Shown one piece after another: positions 7,685 to 16,819 of a stretch of DNA of 64,000 nt (within the stretch, counting starts at the first letter, position 1; each line of letters begins with the position of its first letter). The stretch spans positions 60,533 to 124,532 of the forward strand of contig NZ_PAQR01000011.1 in assembly GCF_002709775.1 (NCBI RefSeq), given 5' to 3'. The DNA comes from Thalassospira sp. (GTDB taxonomy: Bacteria > Pseudomonadota > Alphaproteobacteria > Rhodospirillales > Thalassospiraceae). Made by a program: the position numbers and the translations under genes. The notes below the pieces were generated by a model that did not search any database, was not told the DNA's origin, and saw only the letters and a list, made by a program, of their open reading frames with translations.

Positions 7685-8785
7685 TTAATCCTGTTCGAGA
7701 ATGCTGTGAAACAGTCCTGTAAGTCTATTGGCAAACCGCGCATTGCTGAAATCCTCCTGACACATTCGATAGGCCGCATCGCACATTTTCGTGGTCTCGG
7801 CGGGTGAATTGATAGCCTCGATGATCGCATTTGCAAGCCCTTCTGGGTCTTTAGGCGAACAAAGCTGCCCTGTTTCGCCATCACGAACGAATTCCGGCAG
7901 GGTTGCGATATTGCTCGTAATGACCGGGACATTGGCAGCCATGGTTTCGAGCACGACAAGCGGTTGAGCCTCGTTGGCGTAGTGGCTGGGAAAGATGAAG
8001 AGGTCTGAGTTTTCGAACGCCGAACGTTTCTGGCTTTCCGACACAGACCCCAAACAGGTTGTTGCCGTCTTCAACTGATAGCGCCCGAGCATTACATCCA
8101 GATCCGCGTCGCTGATGTCGCCAGCGGCCCCGGCAATGGTCAAGGTGAAGCCGATATCTCGTGCGCGGAGAATAGCACAGGCGGTAAGCAGGGTTTCGAT
8201 GCCCTTGGCATGAAACAGATTGGACAGCCACAAAAGCCTGACCGGAGCATACGGTGTCCAAGGTTTGGTTGGCGGCGTGTGAAAGGCTTCGTCGCTCAGG
8301 CAATTGCGGATGATGGTGGACTTGCAGTTCAGGCCAGCAATTTCAGAACGCAAACTTTCACCGAGCAGGATGACGGTCTGATCTTTGAAAACCAGTTGTT
8401 GAAAAAGCTCCGCCCATTTTGATCGCCGCATGCTTGGCAAACCACGGCCGTGCAGGTGCAGGGCTGCCGGGACACGAAACATCCGTGCCACAAGCACATA
8501 CAGGCAATCGCGGTAATAGGCGAAACCAGTTGGGGCAAAGCTGATATAAAGGGCGTTCACCCGCGGTAACGCCCAGATCAATCGCATCAGTAGCCAAAGG
8601 GCCAGACCGACCTTGCGAAGGGAAAACCGGTTTAAATCTGACAGTGTCCGGGCAAAGCACATTTCAATGACATGCAGATCGAAGTCTTTCGCCAAGGCCT
8701 CAATGGCGAACTGGTTCATTTTGGCCGCCCCATGCATGAGTGGTGGTAATTGAACCATGGCGATGATTTTCGGGCCGTCAGTCAT
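7685..8785 (-). CDS. Glycosyltransferase, GT4-like (GT-B fold)
   Basis: The product has 366 residues. The N-terminal half carries a hydrophobic patch (about residues 58-75), probably a membrane-facing helix. The C-terminal GT-B half has VRLLWLSNLFHAKGIETLL (acceptor/donor hinge), FENSDLFIFPSHYANEAQPLVVLE with the usual Glu, and NVPVITSNIATLPEFV. This is the Glycos_transf_1 pattern: retaining transfer from a nucleotide sugar to a lipid-linked acceptor. The start ATG overlaps the stop of the preceding gene by 4 nt (ATGA). It is last in the minus-strand train of seven. The sugar is not predictable. Confidence 0.85.
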   Translation of the reverse strand: MTDGPKIIAMVQLPPLMHGAAKMNQFAIEALAKDFDLHVIEMCFARTLSDLNRFSLRKVGLALWLLMRLIWALPRVNALYISFAPTGFAYYRDCLYVLVARMFRVPAALHLHGRGLPSMRRSKWAELFQQLVFKDQTVILLGESLRSEIAGLNCKSTIIRNCLSDEAFHTPPTKPWTPYAPVRLLWLSNLFHAKGIETLLTACAILRARDIGFTLTIAGAAGDISDADLDVMLGRYQLKTATTCLGSVSESQKRSAFENSDLFIFPSHYANEAQPLVVLETMAANVPVITSNIATLPEFVRDGETGQLCSPKDPEGLANAIIEAINSPAETTKMCDAAYRMCQEDFSNARFANRLTGLFHSILEQD

Positions 8786-9534
8786 CGTACATCCCTTCCG
8801 ACAAACATCTCAAAATTGCGGAACTTGGCAACAGTCATCCATATTGATGGCGGAAGGTGAGCGCGATAACGCGCGAGAACGGCTGCACGAGTTTGGCGAT
8901 AAAGTTCGTCTGGTATCCTTGCGAAGTGGCGGGTGTCCGGTCGAAAGTTGCGTTCGATCAGTCGCGTATTCATCCGTTGCATGGTGGTCTTTGCAAGGCA
9001 ACAGGCACGCAGATAGAAATCAAGATCAATGCAGCAGGAAAGATCAGTCGTATAGCCCCCGGCGCGGGCCCAGACAGATCGGTGCATGGCAAGGGACGAG
9101 TGATGTAGCGGATTGCCAGCATAAAGACGCGATGGCGTAAACTGCTGTGCCTCACCGAAGGTTGGTCGGCAGGGATCGGATACGGCCCGTGCGAAGACAA
9201 GTTGATTGGGATTGCGGGTGAGGATTTCGACTTGCCGGTCCAGTCGGCTCGGCATGGAGATGTCGTCAATATCCTGAATCGCAATCAAATCTGTCGGGCT
9301 GTTTTCAATGGCGAGGTTAAGTGCAGCACCGCGACCAATCTTGCCGGAATGAAGGAGCGTCAGGTGTGGATCATTTTGCCAGTTCTTTGGTGCGGCGAGG
9401 GGGGTAGTCGAGCCATCATCGACAATGACGGCATAATCCTGGGGCCCGAGGATCTGGCACAGATTGTCGAAATAGCGATCCAGAAAAGCCTCGCCGTCCC
9501 GCACGGTTGTGATGACGGTTATCGGATCACGCAT
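8782..9534 (-). CDS. Glycosyltransferase family 2 (GT-A fold)
   Basis: The product has 250 residues. PITVITTVRDGEAFLDRYFDNL opens the Rossmann-like GT-A domain; VIVDDGSTTP is the first Asp motif, and AIQDIDDISMPSRL holds the DXD-like metal/nucleotide site (DIDD). HHSSLAMHRSVWARAGGY and DLDFYLRA follow, as in GT2 enzymes. It is an inverting glycosyltransferase expected to add one sugar of the repeat unit at the inner membrane. It overlaps its upstream neighbour by 8 nt and its downstream neighbour by 4 nt, so it is translationally coupled. Confidence 0.88.
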   Translation of the reverse strand: MRDPITVITTVRDGEAFLDRYFDNLCQILGPQDYAVIVDDGSTTPLAAPKNWQNDPHLTLLHSGKIGRGAALNLAIENSPTDLIAIQDIDDISMPSRLDRQVEILTRNPNQLVFARAVSDPCRPTFGEAQQFTPSRLYAGNPLHHSSLAMHRSVWARAGGYTTDLSCCIDLDFYLRACCLAKTTMQRMNTRLIERNFRPDTRHFARIPDELYRQTRAAVLARYRAHLPPSIWMTVAKFRNFEMFVGRDVR

Positions 9535-11044
9535 AGATCTCTCCCCATGAAATGGTCAGGGTGGCGCTGGTCCCGTGCTTTGTTTTCGCGCTAATCCGCG
9601 TTGCGATCCCGACTGCGCTAAATGCCGCCTTTGAGGTGATTTGAAGTGGCGTGTCTGCGGTGATTTTGATCCCGAGTTGCGGGCAGATAGCTGTGTCCGG
9701 ACTGGTTTGTTCGAGCTCTATTGTGCCATCAATCAGAATTCGGAATAGATCTACCTGACCCGGTTCGTAATCGGGGAAGTGGTCCGTGATGATGACGCGC
9801 TTGTCTTGAAACTCGATCTGCCTGTGGCCGATGATACCCGTAAGATCGAACGTCACTTCAACCCGGTTGACTTGGATGCGGCGGCCAAGCAGAAAGCGGG
9901 AAAAGCTGCTTTCTCCCATGGCGGGAAGTGGGGTTGAGGCATTGTTGTAAAGGCTTGGCACATCCTGTTCGCCGCCGGTTGGCGGTAACAGGATGCGGGC
10001 TGATTTTCCTTGGACGGAAACAATCACCGGTGCGCCGGAAACGTCGAAACCCTGTTTGCCACAAAGCGTCATTTGCGCATGATAGTTGGGACATGAAAAC
10101 TGCGCGACAATTGATGACCTCCTGATTGCTAGCTCAGGATGTTGGCGATTGTCCCCGGCAGGAACTTGTGCGGCTTTGAGCAGCCAATAACCCGCAAAGG
10201 CAAGGTAATCGTCATGGCGGTTATAGCTGTACCATCCTGGTGTGTCCGGGTTATCTGGGCCAGGGTGTTCCGGAAGTAGTGCCGGAGCCAGCAGGTTCAG
10301 CGGTAGTTGGTCTGCCTCGCGGCAGGCATCTTCCATGCGGTGGAGGATTGCGTCGGCTGCGTCGAGATATCCGTTTTTTAACAACATATAAAGCGCACAG
10401 GCTGCCCCGAAACTCTGCCCCGCACCACGTCCGAGCAGGTTTGCATAGCCATGCGTGCCAGTAAGGTGTGCAAGTGTCGCGGTCGCGTGATCGGCAATGC
10501 GTCGATGTCGCGGATTTTCGCTATCGGATAGAAGGGCTGTGCAAAAGGCATGGTATTGCGGGGAAAAACACTTTGGCCGATCAAGGAAAACTTGGGCGCG
10601 CCAATAGCGCAGCAGGATTAAGGCTAGGTGGGCGCGGTTGATGAGCTTCGACACAAATCCGGTTTGCCGTTTTTGGCGATTGATCAGACCAAGCATCTGC
10701 CAGTTAGCAACGTCCGGGCATTGCTGTTTGGTGCCGCGCAGGATTTCGCGAGTGATTTCGGTTTTGAGGCCCGGTGTATGAAGCAGCGCATACTCGATGA
10801 ATTCGCGGTGGTAGGTTTTATCCTTCGGGTCAGATTTCAGCGATACCAGTGCGCGTTCGATGTTCCGGGCAAATCGGTTCGGATCGATCCGGCTCCAGAG
10901 ATTGACGCCAAAGGCCTTGGCGTAGAAATCCGGTTGCTCGAACTGGCCGTTTTCGCGTTGACGTTTCGCAAGATCGTCTGCGATCTGGTGGGCGAGGGTT
11001 TGGCAACGTTGGCGGATATCATTGTCTGTCAGTCGAAGTGACAT
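9527..11044 (-). CDS. Predicted alpha/alpha-toroid plus beta-sandwich protein, possible polysaccharide lyase/epimerase-like
   Basis: I do not recognise the family. The 505-residue product starts with a helical N-terminus. About residues 180-300 hold repeated helix pairs with aromatic and small residues (GQSFGAACALYMLLKNGY and YSYNRHDDYLAFAGYWLLKA). About residues 325-505 look all-beta. This order resembles heparinase II/III-type lyases and some uronosyl epimerases, but no catalytic Tyr/His/Asn set can be assigned. No signal peptide is seen, so a cytoplasmic site is likely, which is odd for a lyase. The start at 11044 follows a strong GGAGGTGAC; a longer in-frame extension is rejected. It overlaps the previous gene by 16 nt. 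Confidence 0.6.
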   Translation of the reverse strand: MSLRLTDNDIRQRCQTLAHQIADDLAKRQRENGQFEQPDFYAKAFGVNLWSRIDPNRFARNIERALVSLKSDPKDKTYHREFIEYALLHTPGLKTEITREILRGTKQQCPDVANWQMLGLINRQKRQTGFVSKLINRAHLALILLRYWRAQVFLDRPKCFSPQYHAFCTALLSDSENPRHRRIADHATATLAHLTGTHGYANLLGRGAGQSFGAACALYMLLKNGYLDAADAILHRMEDACREADQLPLNLLAPALLPEHPGPDNPDTPGWYSYNRHDDYLAFAGYWLLKAAQVPAGDNRQHPELAIRRSSIVAQFSCPNYHAQMTLCGKQGFDVSGAPVIVSVQGKSARILLPPTGGEQDVPSLYNNASTPLPAMGESSFSRFLLGRRIQVNRVEVTFDLTGIIGHRQIEFQDKRVIITDHFPDYEPGQVDLFRILIDGTIELEQTSPDTAICPQLGIKITADTPLQITSKAAFSAVGIATRISAKTKHGTSATLTISWGEIYA

Positions 11045-11772
11045 GTCACCTCCAGACCAAGAGATTGCCCCGCCTTGAGGTGGTTGAGCGGCACTGCCTG
11101 AATCTCTGGACAACGCCGTCCCGCACGTTCGCGCAAGCGCCACAGCAGCTTTTTGATTGGTGAAATGCGCCACAAAAGCCGAGAAACCCCGTTCGGCACG
11201 GAGAGAGTGAAAAAGCGATTTGCCCAGCGCAGCCAGACCTGATCAACCGGATCGCGGGGCAACAGGCGAGCATGAATGATCCAGTGATCGTCGCGGTCAC
11301 GCAGATACATGTATGGATCAAAACGGCCAGCACCGTCGGCATCCTCAAGGCGCACGGTGATGGTCCCGCCATCCTGTCCAACGAGCTGTACCTGTTTGGT
11401 GGGATAAAGCCGGTATTTGTCGCTGTTGCAGTGGGTAAACGTCCTGTCCGAAATGATCCCGTATTTGATGGCGCTTTTGTCAAACACCAGCCGGATTACG
11501 GCATCTTGCAGGAGAATATCATCGAGCGCCTGAACTGAGAGACGAAGTTGGATTGTGTTCGGCGATGTTTGTTCCGTTTCGTACGTAATCTGCAACCGGC
11601 CATCCGATAAGTGCCAGATATCATCTCGGTGAATGGCATTTCGGGGTTGGTCGGTAATTGTGACAAACGAGTGCCGGTCGGAGCATTCCAATCCCCAAGG
11701 TTCAAAATGAATGTCGCCATATTGGCCGCTGATCAGTTTGTTGTCGGAGATCAAAGTTGTCAGTTTCTTCAT
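11029..11772 (-). CDS. Unrecognised 247-residue protein of the polysaccharide train
   Basis: No family is recognised. Residues 1-150 alternate polar and hydrophobic residues with many charged turns, which suggests a beta-rich fold (HRDDIWHLSDGRLQITYETE, GTITVRLEDADGAGRFDPY). Around residues 150-200 there is a basic, Trp/Arg-rich segment (WLRWANRFF, LLWRISPIKKLLWRLRERAGRR), which could touch membrane lipid. There is no signal peptide. The ATG overlaps the flippase stop by 4 nt and its stop overlaps the next start, so it is made with the flippase and the toroid protein. A partner role to the 505-residue protein is plausible but only inferred from the overlap. Confidence 0.55.
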   Translation of the reverse strand: MKKLTTLISDNKLISGQYGDIHFEPWGLECSDRHSFVTITDQPRNAIHRDDIWHLSDGRLQITYETEQTSPNTIQLRLSVQALDDILLQDAVIRLVFDKSAIKYGIISDRTFTHCNSDKYRLYPTKQVQLVGQDGGTITVRLEDADGAGRFDPYMYLRDRDDHWIIHARLLPRDPVDQVWLRWANRFFTLSVPNGVSRLLWRISPIKKLLWRLRERAGRRCPEIQAVPLNHLKAGQSLGLEVTCHFD

Positions 11773-12914
11773 GCCAAGACCTGCTGCTTTATCAGGGCTT
11801 TCTGGCAGGCAAACAGGATCAGAACCAAACACGCCATCCGAAACACGATTAGCACCATGATGTCGGTTGTGGCAGCTAGGCTTGGTAAGCCGAATGCAGA
11901 AGTTGCCATTGTGACGAGGCACAGCCAGCCAATCCATCGGGCAGCGGGATTTTCCTGAAGGATCAGGATTTGGCGGGTCAGAACTGCAAGCAATATCGGC
12001 CAGATTGCGCCCGCCTGAAGGATACCGATCAGATCATCTGATGGGGCGTTATAGACGAGGTGGGCCACGCTGGTGGGGAAGAGGAAAAGCAGACCGGAAA
12101 TGATTGCCATTGGTGCCAGAAGCCAGATATCGCGCAATTTGCCAGTTTGTTGTTTGGCAAACAGGGTTGAGGCAATGGCCGCAATCAATCCGGCACAGAA
12201 CAGGAAAATCCGTTGCGCTAGAAACATCGCATCGTTTCCAAACCCCAACAGTACAAAGTCGAGGTTTGGCACGAAGCCCGCCAGCAGGGTGAAGCCGACA
12301 AGGCCAAAATGGATGCCTTTATCGGTTGGGACGACTTCAGCGGTTCGGGTCGGTGGTGGTTCGAATGCAAATGCCGTTGAAAGTGCTAGGCTTACCAAAG
12401 AGATCGCGGGTGCGATCATATAAAGCGCCCAAAGTGATTGGGTGAGTGAAGCCCAGACCGCGACGGCAATCCCGAAGACCTGACCGGCAACAGCGATTAC
12501 GCCAAGCCGCGAAAACCGGGTTTGGGCAGTAATAATCCAGTCGGGGGCAAGGGCGGCCGCAAGCGGTATAAGGACCAGCGGCCAGTAGTGGCCCATTGGC
12601 AGGCTGGTCGTTGTGGTGATCAGCAGTACTGAGATCGCAGCGATGAGCATGCGAAGTGCCACGACAAGAGCGGCTGTCCGAAAGTGGCGGTCTTGTGCCA
12701 AGCGGACCAAAAGCGGGCCGCTGCCAGCTTGTGTTGCAGTGACGGCAAGACCGATCATGGCGAGCAGCCCGAAATAACTCCCAAGATTGCTTTCTGAATA
12801 GGCGTGTCCGATCAAAACAAGGATCAGCATGCCGCCGAGCCGTGCGATCATGTTCGCCGCGATCAGCCAAAGCGGATAAAGCCCGGACCTTATGAACGAA
12901 AGCCATCTATCCAT
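11769..12914 (-). CDS. Wzx-like oligosaccharide flippase (MOP superfamily)
   Basis: The product has 381 residues and is almost wholly hydrophobic, with about 10-12 membrane helices. It starts with MDRWLSFIRSGLYPLWLIAANMIARLGG, similar to the first helix of polysaccharide transporters, and a long loop (PPPTRTAEVVPTDKG) lies in the middle. Proteins of this type move undecaprenyl-linked repeat units across the inner membrane for Wzy-dependent assembly. ATG 12914 gives an 8-nt overlap with the upstream gene; in-frame upstream starts at 12965 and 12992 exist but none has a clear ribosome binding site. No other flippase is in the locus, which supports the role. Confidence 0.75.
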   Translation of the reverse strand: MDRWLSFIRSGLYPLWLIAANMIARLGGMLILVLIGHAYSESNLGSYFGLLAMIGLAVTATQAGSGPLLVRLAQDRHFRTAALVVALRMLIAAISVLLITTTTSLPMGHYWPLVLIPLAAALAPDWIITAQTRFSRLGVIAVAGQVFGIAVAVWASLTQSLWALYMIAPAISLVSLALSTAFAFEPPPTRTAEVVPTDKGIHFGLVGFTLLAGFVPNLDFVLLGFGNDAMFLAQRIFLFCAGLIAAIASTLFAKQQTGKLRDIWLLAPMAIISGLLFLFPTSVAHLVYNAPSDDLIGILQAGAIWPILLAVLTRQILILQENPAARWIGWLCLVTMATSAFGLPSLAATTDIMVLIVFRMACLVLILFACQKALIKQQVLA

Positions 12915-14115
12915 GGCGCGACAGAATGGATTCGTAAGCCAGATCAACACGGGCTCCGTAGGCATGTAGGAGGTCCCACGCGATTTGATCACGGGCTGTT
13001 AGGGCAAGATTGTGGCGAATGGCCGGCTGGGTGATAAGGGCGCTAACCGCTGTCACCAGTGCTGCGCTATCGCGCGGTGGGATGATCAGGCCGCTTTGAT
13101 GGTTGATGACAGGGCTTCCGGCATCAAATGTCGTGATGACGGCGCAACCGGCTGCCATGGCCTCAATCGTGGCAAGGCTGCTCCCTTCCGTCAGGCTGGG
13201 AAAAACGAAGATGCTTGTGGCCAACATGTGATCTGCAACCTGATCATGGGGCAAGGGGCCAAGCCATCTAACACCATCGGGCAGGTTGGAAAGCAATCCT
13301 CTGGCGCACGGCTGTGCCGCGCCAATCAGGACCAGCTCGACGCGCAACCGGAACTGACGACGAATGGTTTTCCATGCGGCTAGAAGATGGGCGGTGCCCT
13401 TGGCGAGGGACAGGTTGCCGACATAAAGCAGGCGAATGGTGGCGTCGTCACGTGCCGGGCGTTGCCGTGCAAGTAGCGTTTGACAATGCCGCGACATGAA
13501 GGGGATCAGGTATATCTTGTCTTGCGCAATGCCAGCCCGTTCCAAGCCATTCGCGACAGCTTCCGACGGGGCAAAGACAGCGTCGGCATACTGCGCCTCT
13601 GCCGTGCGCCGGCCGGCAAGGAAATCTGAAATTTCCCGATATCGTTTGCCGTGGGCGGCATACTCGTCGGCGACTTGTGCATGACGGGTTTCAGCCAACT
13701 GGCCGGTTACATCCGAGATGGTGATTATATTGCGGGCTTTTGCCCGGCGCATGGCAGGCAGGCTGTAATTGCCTTGACCGTGCAAGATGCTGGCCTTAGG
13801 CGGGTTCCAGGCCGCGAGCAATGACAGGGGAATGTCGGAATATAGGTTTCGGGCTGGCAGGCGAAGCCTTTGGGCCGCTTGTCCAAGCAGATCGGGCAGC
13901 AGATGGCGACCGGGAATGTCACAGAGTGCAGTATCGACGTTGCGGGATTGGGGTTGAACAAGGCCCGTACCATCGTGGCGCCAGAAACTGTCCCACCGAA
14001 CCAGTCTTTTCTGGGCTGCCAGATGTTGGGCGAGAATGCTGGCCTGATCGACGCGGCTGATCAGCCAGATCGACGGTACTGAAGTTGATTTGGGGAGTTG
14101 CGTGATTATCCCCAT
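12907..14115 (-). CDS. Glycosyltransferase, GT4-like
   Basis: The product has 402 residues with a GT-B fold. The N-terminal domain contains ASILHGQGNYSLPAMRRAKA. The C-terminal domain has IRLLYVGNLSLAKGTAHLLAA, the middle VRWLGPLPHDQV, and the donor-site block IFVFPSLTEGSSLATIEAMAAGCAVITT with the conserved EX7E-like Glu residues (EGSSLATIE). The C-terminal helix returns to the first domain, as in Glycos_transf_1 enzymes. Its start overlaps the stop of the first gene of the train by 10 nt and its end overlaps the flippase. The acceptor and sugar are unknown. Confidence 0.85.
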   Translation of the reverse strand: MGIITQLPKSTSVPSIWLISRVDQASILAQHLAAQKRLVRWDSFWRHDGTGLVQPQSRNVDTALCDIPGRHLLPDLLGQAAQRLRLPARNLYSDIPLSLLAAWNPPKASILHGQGNYSLPAMRRAKARNIITISDVTGQLAETRHAQVADEYAAHGKRYREISDFLAGRRTAEAQYADAVFAPSEAVANGLERAGIAQDKIYLIPFMSRHCQTLLARQRPARDDATIRLLYVGNLSLAKGTAHLLAAWKTIRRQFRLRVELVLIGAAQPCARGLLSNLPDGVRWLGPLPHDQVADHMLATSIFVFPSLTEGSSLATIEAMAAGCAVITTFDAGSPVINHQSGLIIPPRDSAALVTAVSALITQPAIRHNLALTARDQIAWDLLHAYGARVDLAYESILSRHG

Positions 14116-15218
14116 TGCCGTGTTTCCGATTTGCGGTGTGCTGCCTGATTGATGGCATTCCAGATCGTCTCGCCGTGATGGACGGGGTCGTTGTTAATGA
14201 TCGCTTTTGCTTGATTTTGGCGCGTGGTTTCGAGCAGGGCGGGGGTGCCTAGAAGCTGTTCGCAGGCCTTGATCCAGTCGTTGGGGACATCAGTGGGCAG
14301 GATTTCCGGCCTGCACAAAATATCGGGTGCACATCCCGTCATCGGACTTGCCAGTGCGACAGTGCCGCATGAGATCGCATCAATCACGCCAACGCCATAG
14401 GCATCATTACGGCTGGGGAAAAGGGCGATCTTGCTGTTGGTCAGGATGGCCGGGAGTTGATCTGGCGGAAGTTGTCCGAAAACGTCTGCCTGATCATTGA
14501 TACCCGATGCTCTTAAAGTCGCGATTGTTTCTGCGATATTCGTGCTGCCGACAATGGCAACCCGAGCGACGATGCCTGCTTTGGATAATGCTTCGGCGAC
14601 CTGGATAAAGACATCAAAGCCCTTTGAACGTGTCGTGCGACCGCACCAGAGGAGATCATATTGCATCCTGTTGGTGCTGGCCTCAGGCACCGAAAATGAC
14701 GGTGGAATGGGGGCAATCGAAATGTTCTCGCGGGCGATCCCGTGGCTTTCAAACCACGTCGCTCCACGCGTGCCGGCGGCGATAAACCCATCAGCACGCG
14801 AAATCATCATTTGGCGCAATCTACGGCGAACCGGATTTGCGTAGGCGGCGTCAGAGCCTGACCAGCCATCAAATTGCAGAACAGTTGGAATGCCGCGTTT
14901 CCAAGCCCAGTTCTGCGCCTGCCATTGCGCGATGCCGAAGCCTGCCAAAACCAGCGCATCGGTCGGTTGGTCGGCAAGGGGGCGCGTGACACCAAATGGT
15001 AGGGTGAAGGTCCGGTTTTCTCCCAGCGGGATTTGCACGCCGGGTAAGGTTACCTGTTCGAAGTTCGCCTTGGGCGTTGCCCAATTTCGTTGAGGTTCGC
15101 GGTGCTGAGTACATAAAACACGCAAGCCACCACCTGCCGAAATGGCGCGGTGATGAAGCGCGTCATAGGCGGCAAATCGGTAGGGTGGCACAAGGTTTGT
15201 CAGTAAAGTCACCCTCAC
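14106..15218 (-). CDS. Glycosyltransferase, GT4-like, first gene of the minus-strand train
   Basis: About 370 residues. VTLLTNLVPPYRFAAYDALH is the typical N-terminal GT-B strand and loop. FDGWSGSDAAYANPVRRRLRQ and ADGFIAAGTRGATWFESHGI form the linker, and YDLLWCGRTTRSKGFDVFIQVA opens the donor domain. SKIALFPSRNDAYGVGVIDAISCGTVALAS is the donor block. Start: I prefer GTG 15218 because AAGGTG lies about 9 nt upstream; TTG 15260 and GTG 15230 or 15212 are alternatives. It faces the GT26 gene across about 150 nt, so 15219-15364 should carry divergent promoters for both gene trains. Confidence 0.82.
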   Translation of the reverse strand: MRVTLLTNLVPPYRFAAYDALHHRAISAGGGLRVLCTQHREPQRNWATPKANFEQVTLPGVQIPLGENRTFTLPFGVTRPLADQPTDALVLAGFGIAQWQAQNWAWKRGIPTVLQFDGWSGSDAAYANPVRRRLRQMMISRADGFIAAGTRGATWFESHGIARENISIAPIPPSFSVPEASTNRMQYDLLWCGRTTRSKGFDVFIQVAEALSKAGIVARVAIVGSTNIAETIATLRASGINDQADVFGQLPPDQLPAILTNSKIALFPSRNDAYGVGVIDAISCGTVALASPMTGCAPDILCRPEILPTDVPNDWIKACEQLLGTPALLETTRQNQAKAIINNDPVHHGETIWNAINQAAHRKSETRQWG

Positions 15219-15364
15219 CGCGATGGTCACCTTGAGATGCTGATATTGTTTGTTGCTCAATCATAAGTTACCATTATCTTCAACCAATTAGCCATAACCT
15301 AAAATTGCAGATTGCTGGTTTCGCTGTTCTGCAGACGTGTCGGGCGGGGTGACAGGGGTGGTGC
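15219..15364. promoter_or_regulatory. Divergent promoter region of the polysaccharide locus
   Basis: The two gene trains leave from here in opposite directions. The left part is AT-rich (TAAGTTACCATTATCTTCAA and following), as expected for a promoter. I could not fix -35/-10 boxes or an operator palindrome. Confidence 0.4.
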
Positions 15365-16819
15365 ATGCGCGACGATATTTCACGGCAAAAATCTGCCTTC
15401 TTCGGCTTGCCGCTTGATACGCGACGACGTGCCCAGATCTGCGCCACGATTGGTCTTAGGCTTCGCGAGGGGACTGCGGCGGAGAGCCGAAAGTGTTTCC
15501 GCCATCACAGCCTGAATGCGTGCAAACTGCCCGCCGCCTTGCAGGATGACATGCTGTTTGCCGCTCTGTCTCGCGCAGATTGCCTGTCGGCTGATGGTAT
15601 GGGGATTGTTTGGGCTGCCCGCCTGATGGGCATCAGGGTGTCGGAGCGGGTAACAGGCATCGATCTTATGACCGATCTTCTGGCGCAGTTCGCACAGGAT
15701 GGCACACGGGTCTTTCTGTTGGGTGCGCGGCAAGATGTTCTCGATCAACTGCAGGCAACATTGCCAGCCCGTTTCCCGGGGCTGATGATTGTGGGCACAC
15801 ACCACGGTTATGAGGCGGATGATGAAAAGCTCGCAAGATGTGTTGCCTCAGCCAAACCAGATGCCCTGTTCGTGGCCCTGCCGTCGCCGCGCAAGGAACT
15901 GTTTGTCGATCAGTTTGCGCCCAAGACAGGGTGCCGTTTTGCCATGGGCGTTGGCGGGGCGTTTGATGTTTTGGCCGGTAAAGTTCGCCGCGCCCCGATG
16001 ATCTGGCAACGGGCGGGACTGGAGTTTCTTTGGCGCATCCTGTGCCAGCCGCGTTACATGATCCCGCGATATGCGCGGGGGCTTCTTGGCTTTGCCAAAC
16101 TCGTTTTGCCAAGAGTAGTGAGTTATCAATTCAAGCGCCTGCGTGCGACCATTCAAAAGGTTACGACCCTTTTGGCCCTTTGCGCGATGTTGGCATCGGC
16201 TGCCGAGTTACAGGCCCAACCGGCGACAAGCATGAAGTTTGATCCAGAAAACCGGCAGGCAGCGATCAGCTGGATTGAAACGGAACTCGCCAAGGTCAAT
16301 GAGCCAGATGATGTTCCGCAGCTGATTGATGCGCTTGTTGCCGCTGTCTTGTCAGAGGATCCCGGTTCTGAACGACCTGTTATCGACTGGCCGGCCACGG
16401 AGAACAGCCTTGAAGTGCTGCTTGGTCTGTTCAACCTCGGTAGCGGCACCAGCCGATTTCTGTTGGAAACCATACTGGGTGGTGTGGTTCTGAGACTGCT
16501 TGATCTGCATCCCGAGCCGGATCGACTTGCGGGCATCGTGCGCAGCCGTGCCGCAAATTTGGCAGAGCGTCTTTTTGAGCGTCGCGCGAACCGGCCGGTC
16601 ATGTTTGATGGCGTGCAATCAGAACTTGCCGTGCGCACTGAAAGCACCGCGTCACCCACCATAATTGGCTTTGTGCAACCGTCGGAAATCGAAGAATTAT
16701 GGGGGTATCCCTATCTTGCTGTCCGCTTGGAGAACGCGGGTTCCGGGAGCCTGTGGGATGATGAGGAATACGGGAGTCCTGTTGGCGTTCCAGAGCTTGA
16801 GGATGGAAGCCCCAGATGA
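15365..16819 (+). CDS. WecG/TagA/CpsF (GT26) glycosyltransferase fused to a secreted-type domain
   Basis: 484 residues in one open frame. Residues 40-245 are a GT26 domain: NACKLPAALQDDMLFAALSRADCL, SADGMGIVWAARLMG (catalytic Asp), RVTGIDLMTDLL, VFLLGARQDVLDQL, ALPSPRKELFVDQ and MGVGGAFDVLAGKVRRAP. From residue 252 a second protein seems to begin: a basic n-region, a hydrophobic stretch (TLLALCAMLASAA, about 268-280), LQAQ as a signal-peptidase site, then about 200 residues of unknown helical fold. GT26 enzymes are cytoplasmic or peripheral, so an internal signal peptide is abnormal. Out-of-frame TAG TGA codons sit exactly at the junction (16116-16121). Four-base overlap with the next gene. 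Confidence 0.8.
   Translation: MRDDISRQKSAFFGLPLDTRRRAQICATIGLRLREGTAAESRKCFRHHSLNACKLPAALQDDMLFAALSRADCLSADGMGIVWAARLMGIRVSERVTGIDLMTDLLAQFAQDGTRVFLLGARQDVLDQLQATLPARFPGLMIVGTHHGYEADDEKLARCVASAKPDALFVALPSPRKELFVDQFAPKTGCRFAMGVGGAFDVLAGKVRRAPMIWQRAGLEFLWRILCQPRYMIPRYARGLLGFAKLVLPRVVSYQFKRLRATIQKVTTLLALCAMLASAAELQAQPATSMKFDPENRQAAISWIETELAKVNEPDDVPQLIDALVAAVLSEDPGSERPVIDWPATENSLEVLLGLFNLGSGTSRFLLETILGGVVLRLLDLHPEPDRLAGIVRSRAANLAERLFERRANRPVMFDGVQSELAVRTESTASPTIIGFVQPSEIEELWGYPYLAVRLENAGSGSLWDDEEYGSPVGVPELEDGSPR
16112..16123 (+). other. Probable ancestral gene junction inside the GT26 fusion
   Basis: The bases AAGAGTAGTGAG contain TAG TGA in the +1 frame. In the open frame GTG (16118-16120) could start a protein reading VSYQFKRLRATIQKVTTLL, a textbook signal peptide. 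Two adjacent genes with an overlapping stop and start, joined by a one-base change, would give this picture. A sequencing error or internal initiation at the GTG would also explain it. Confidence 0.45.
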
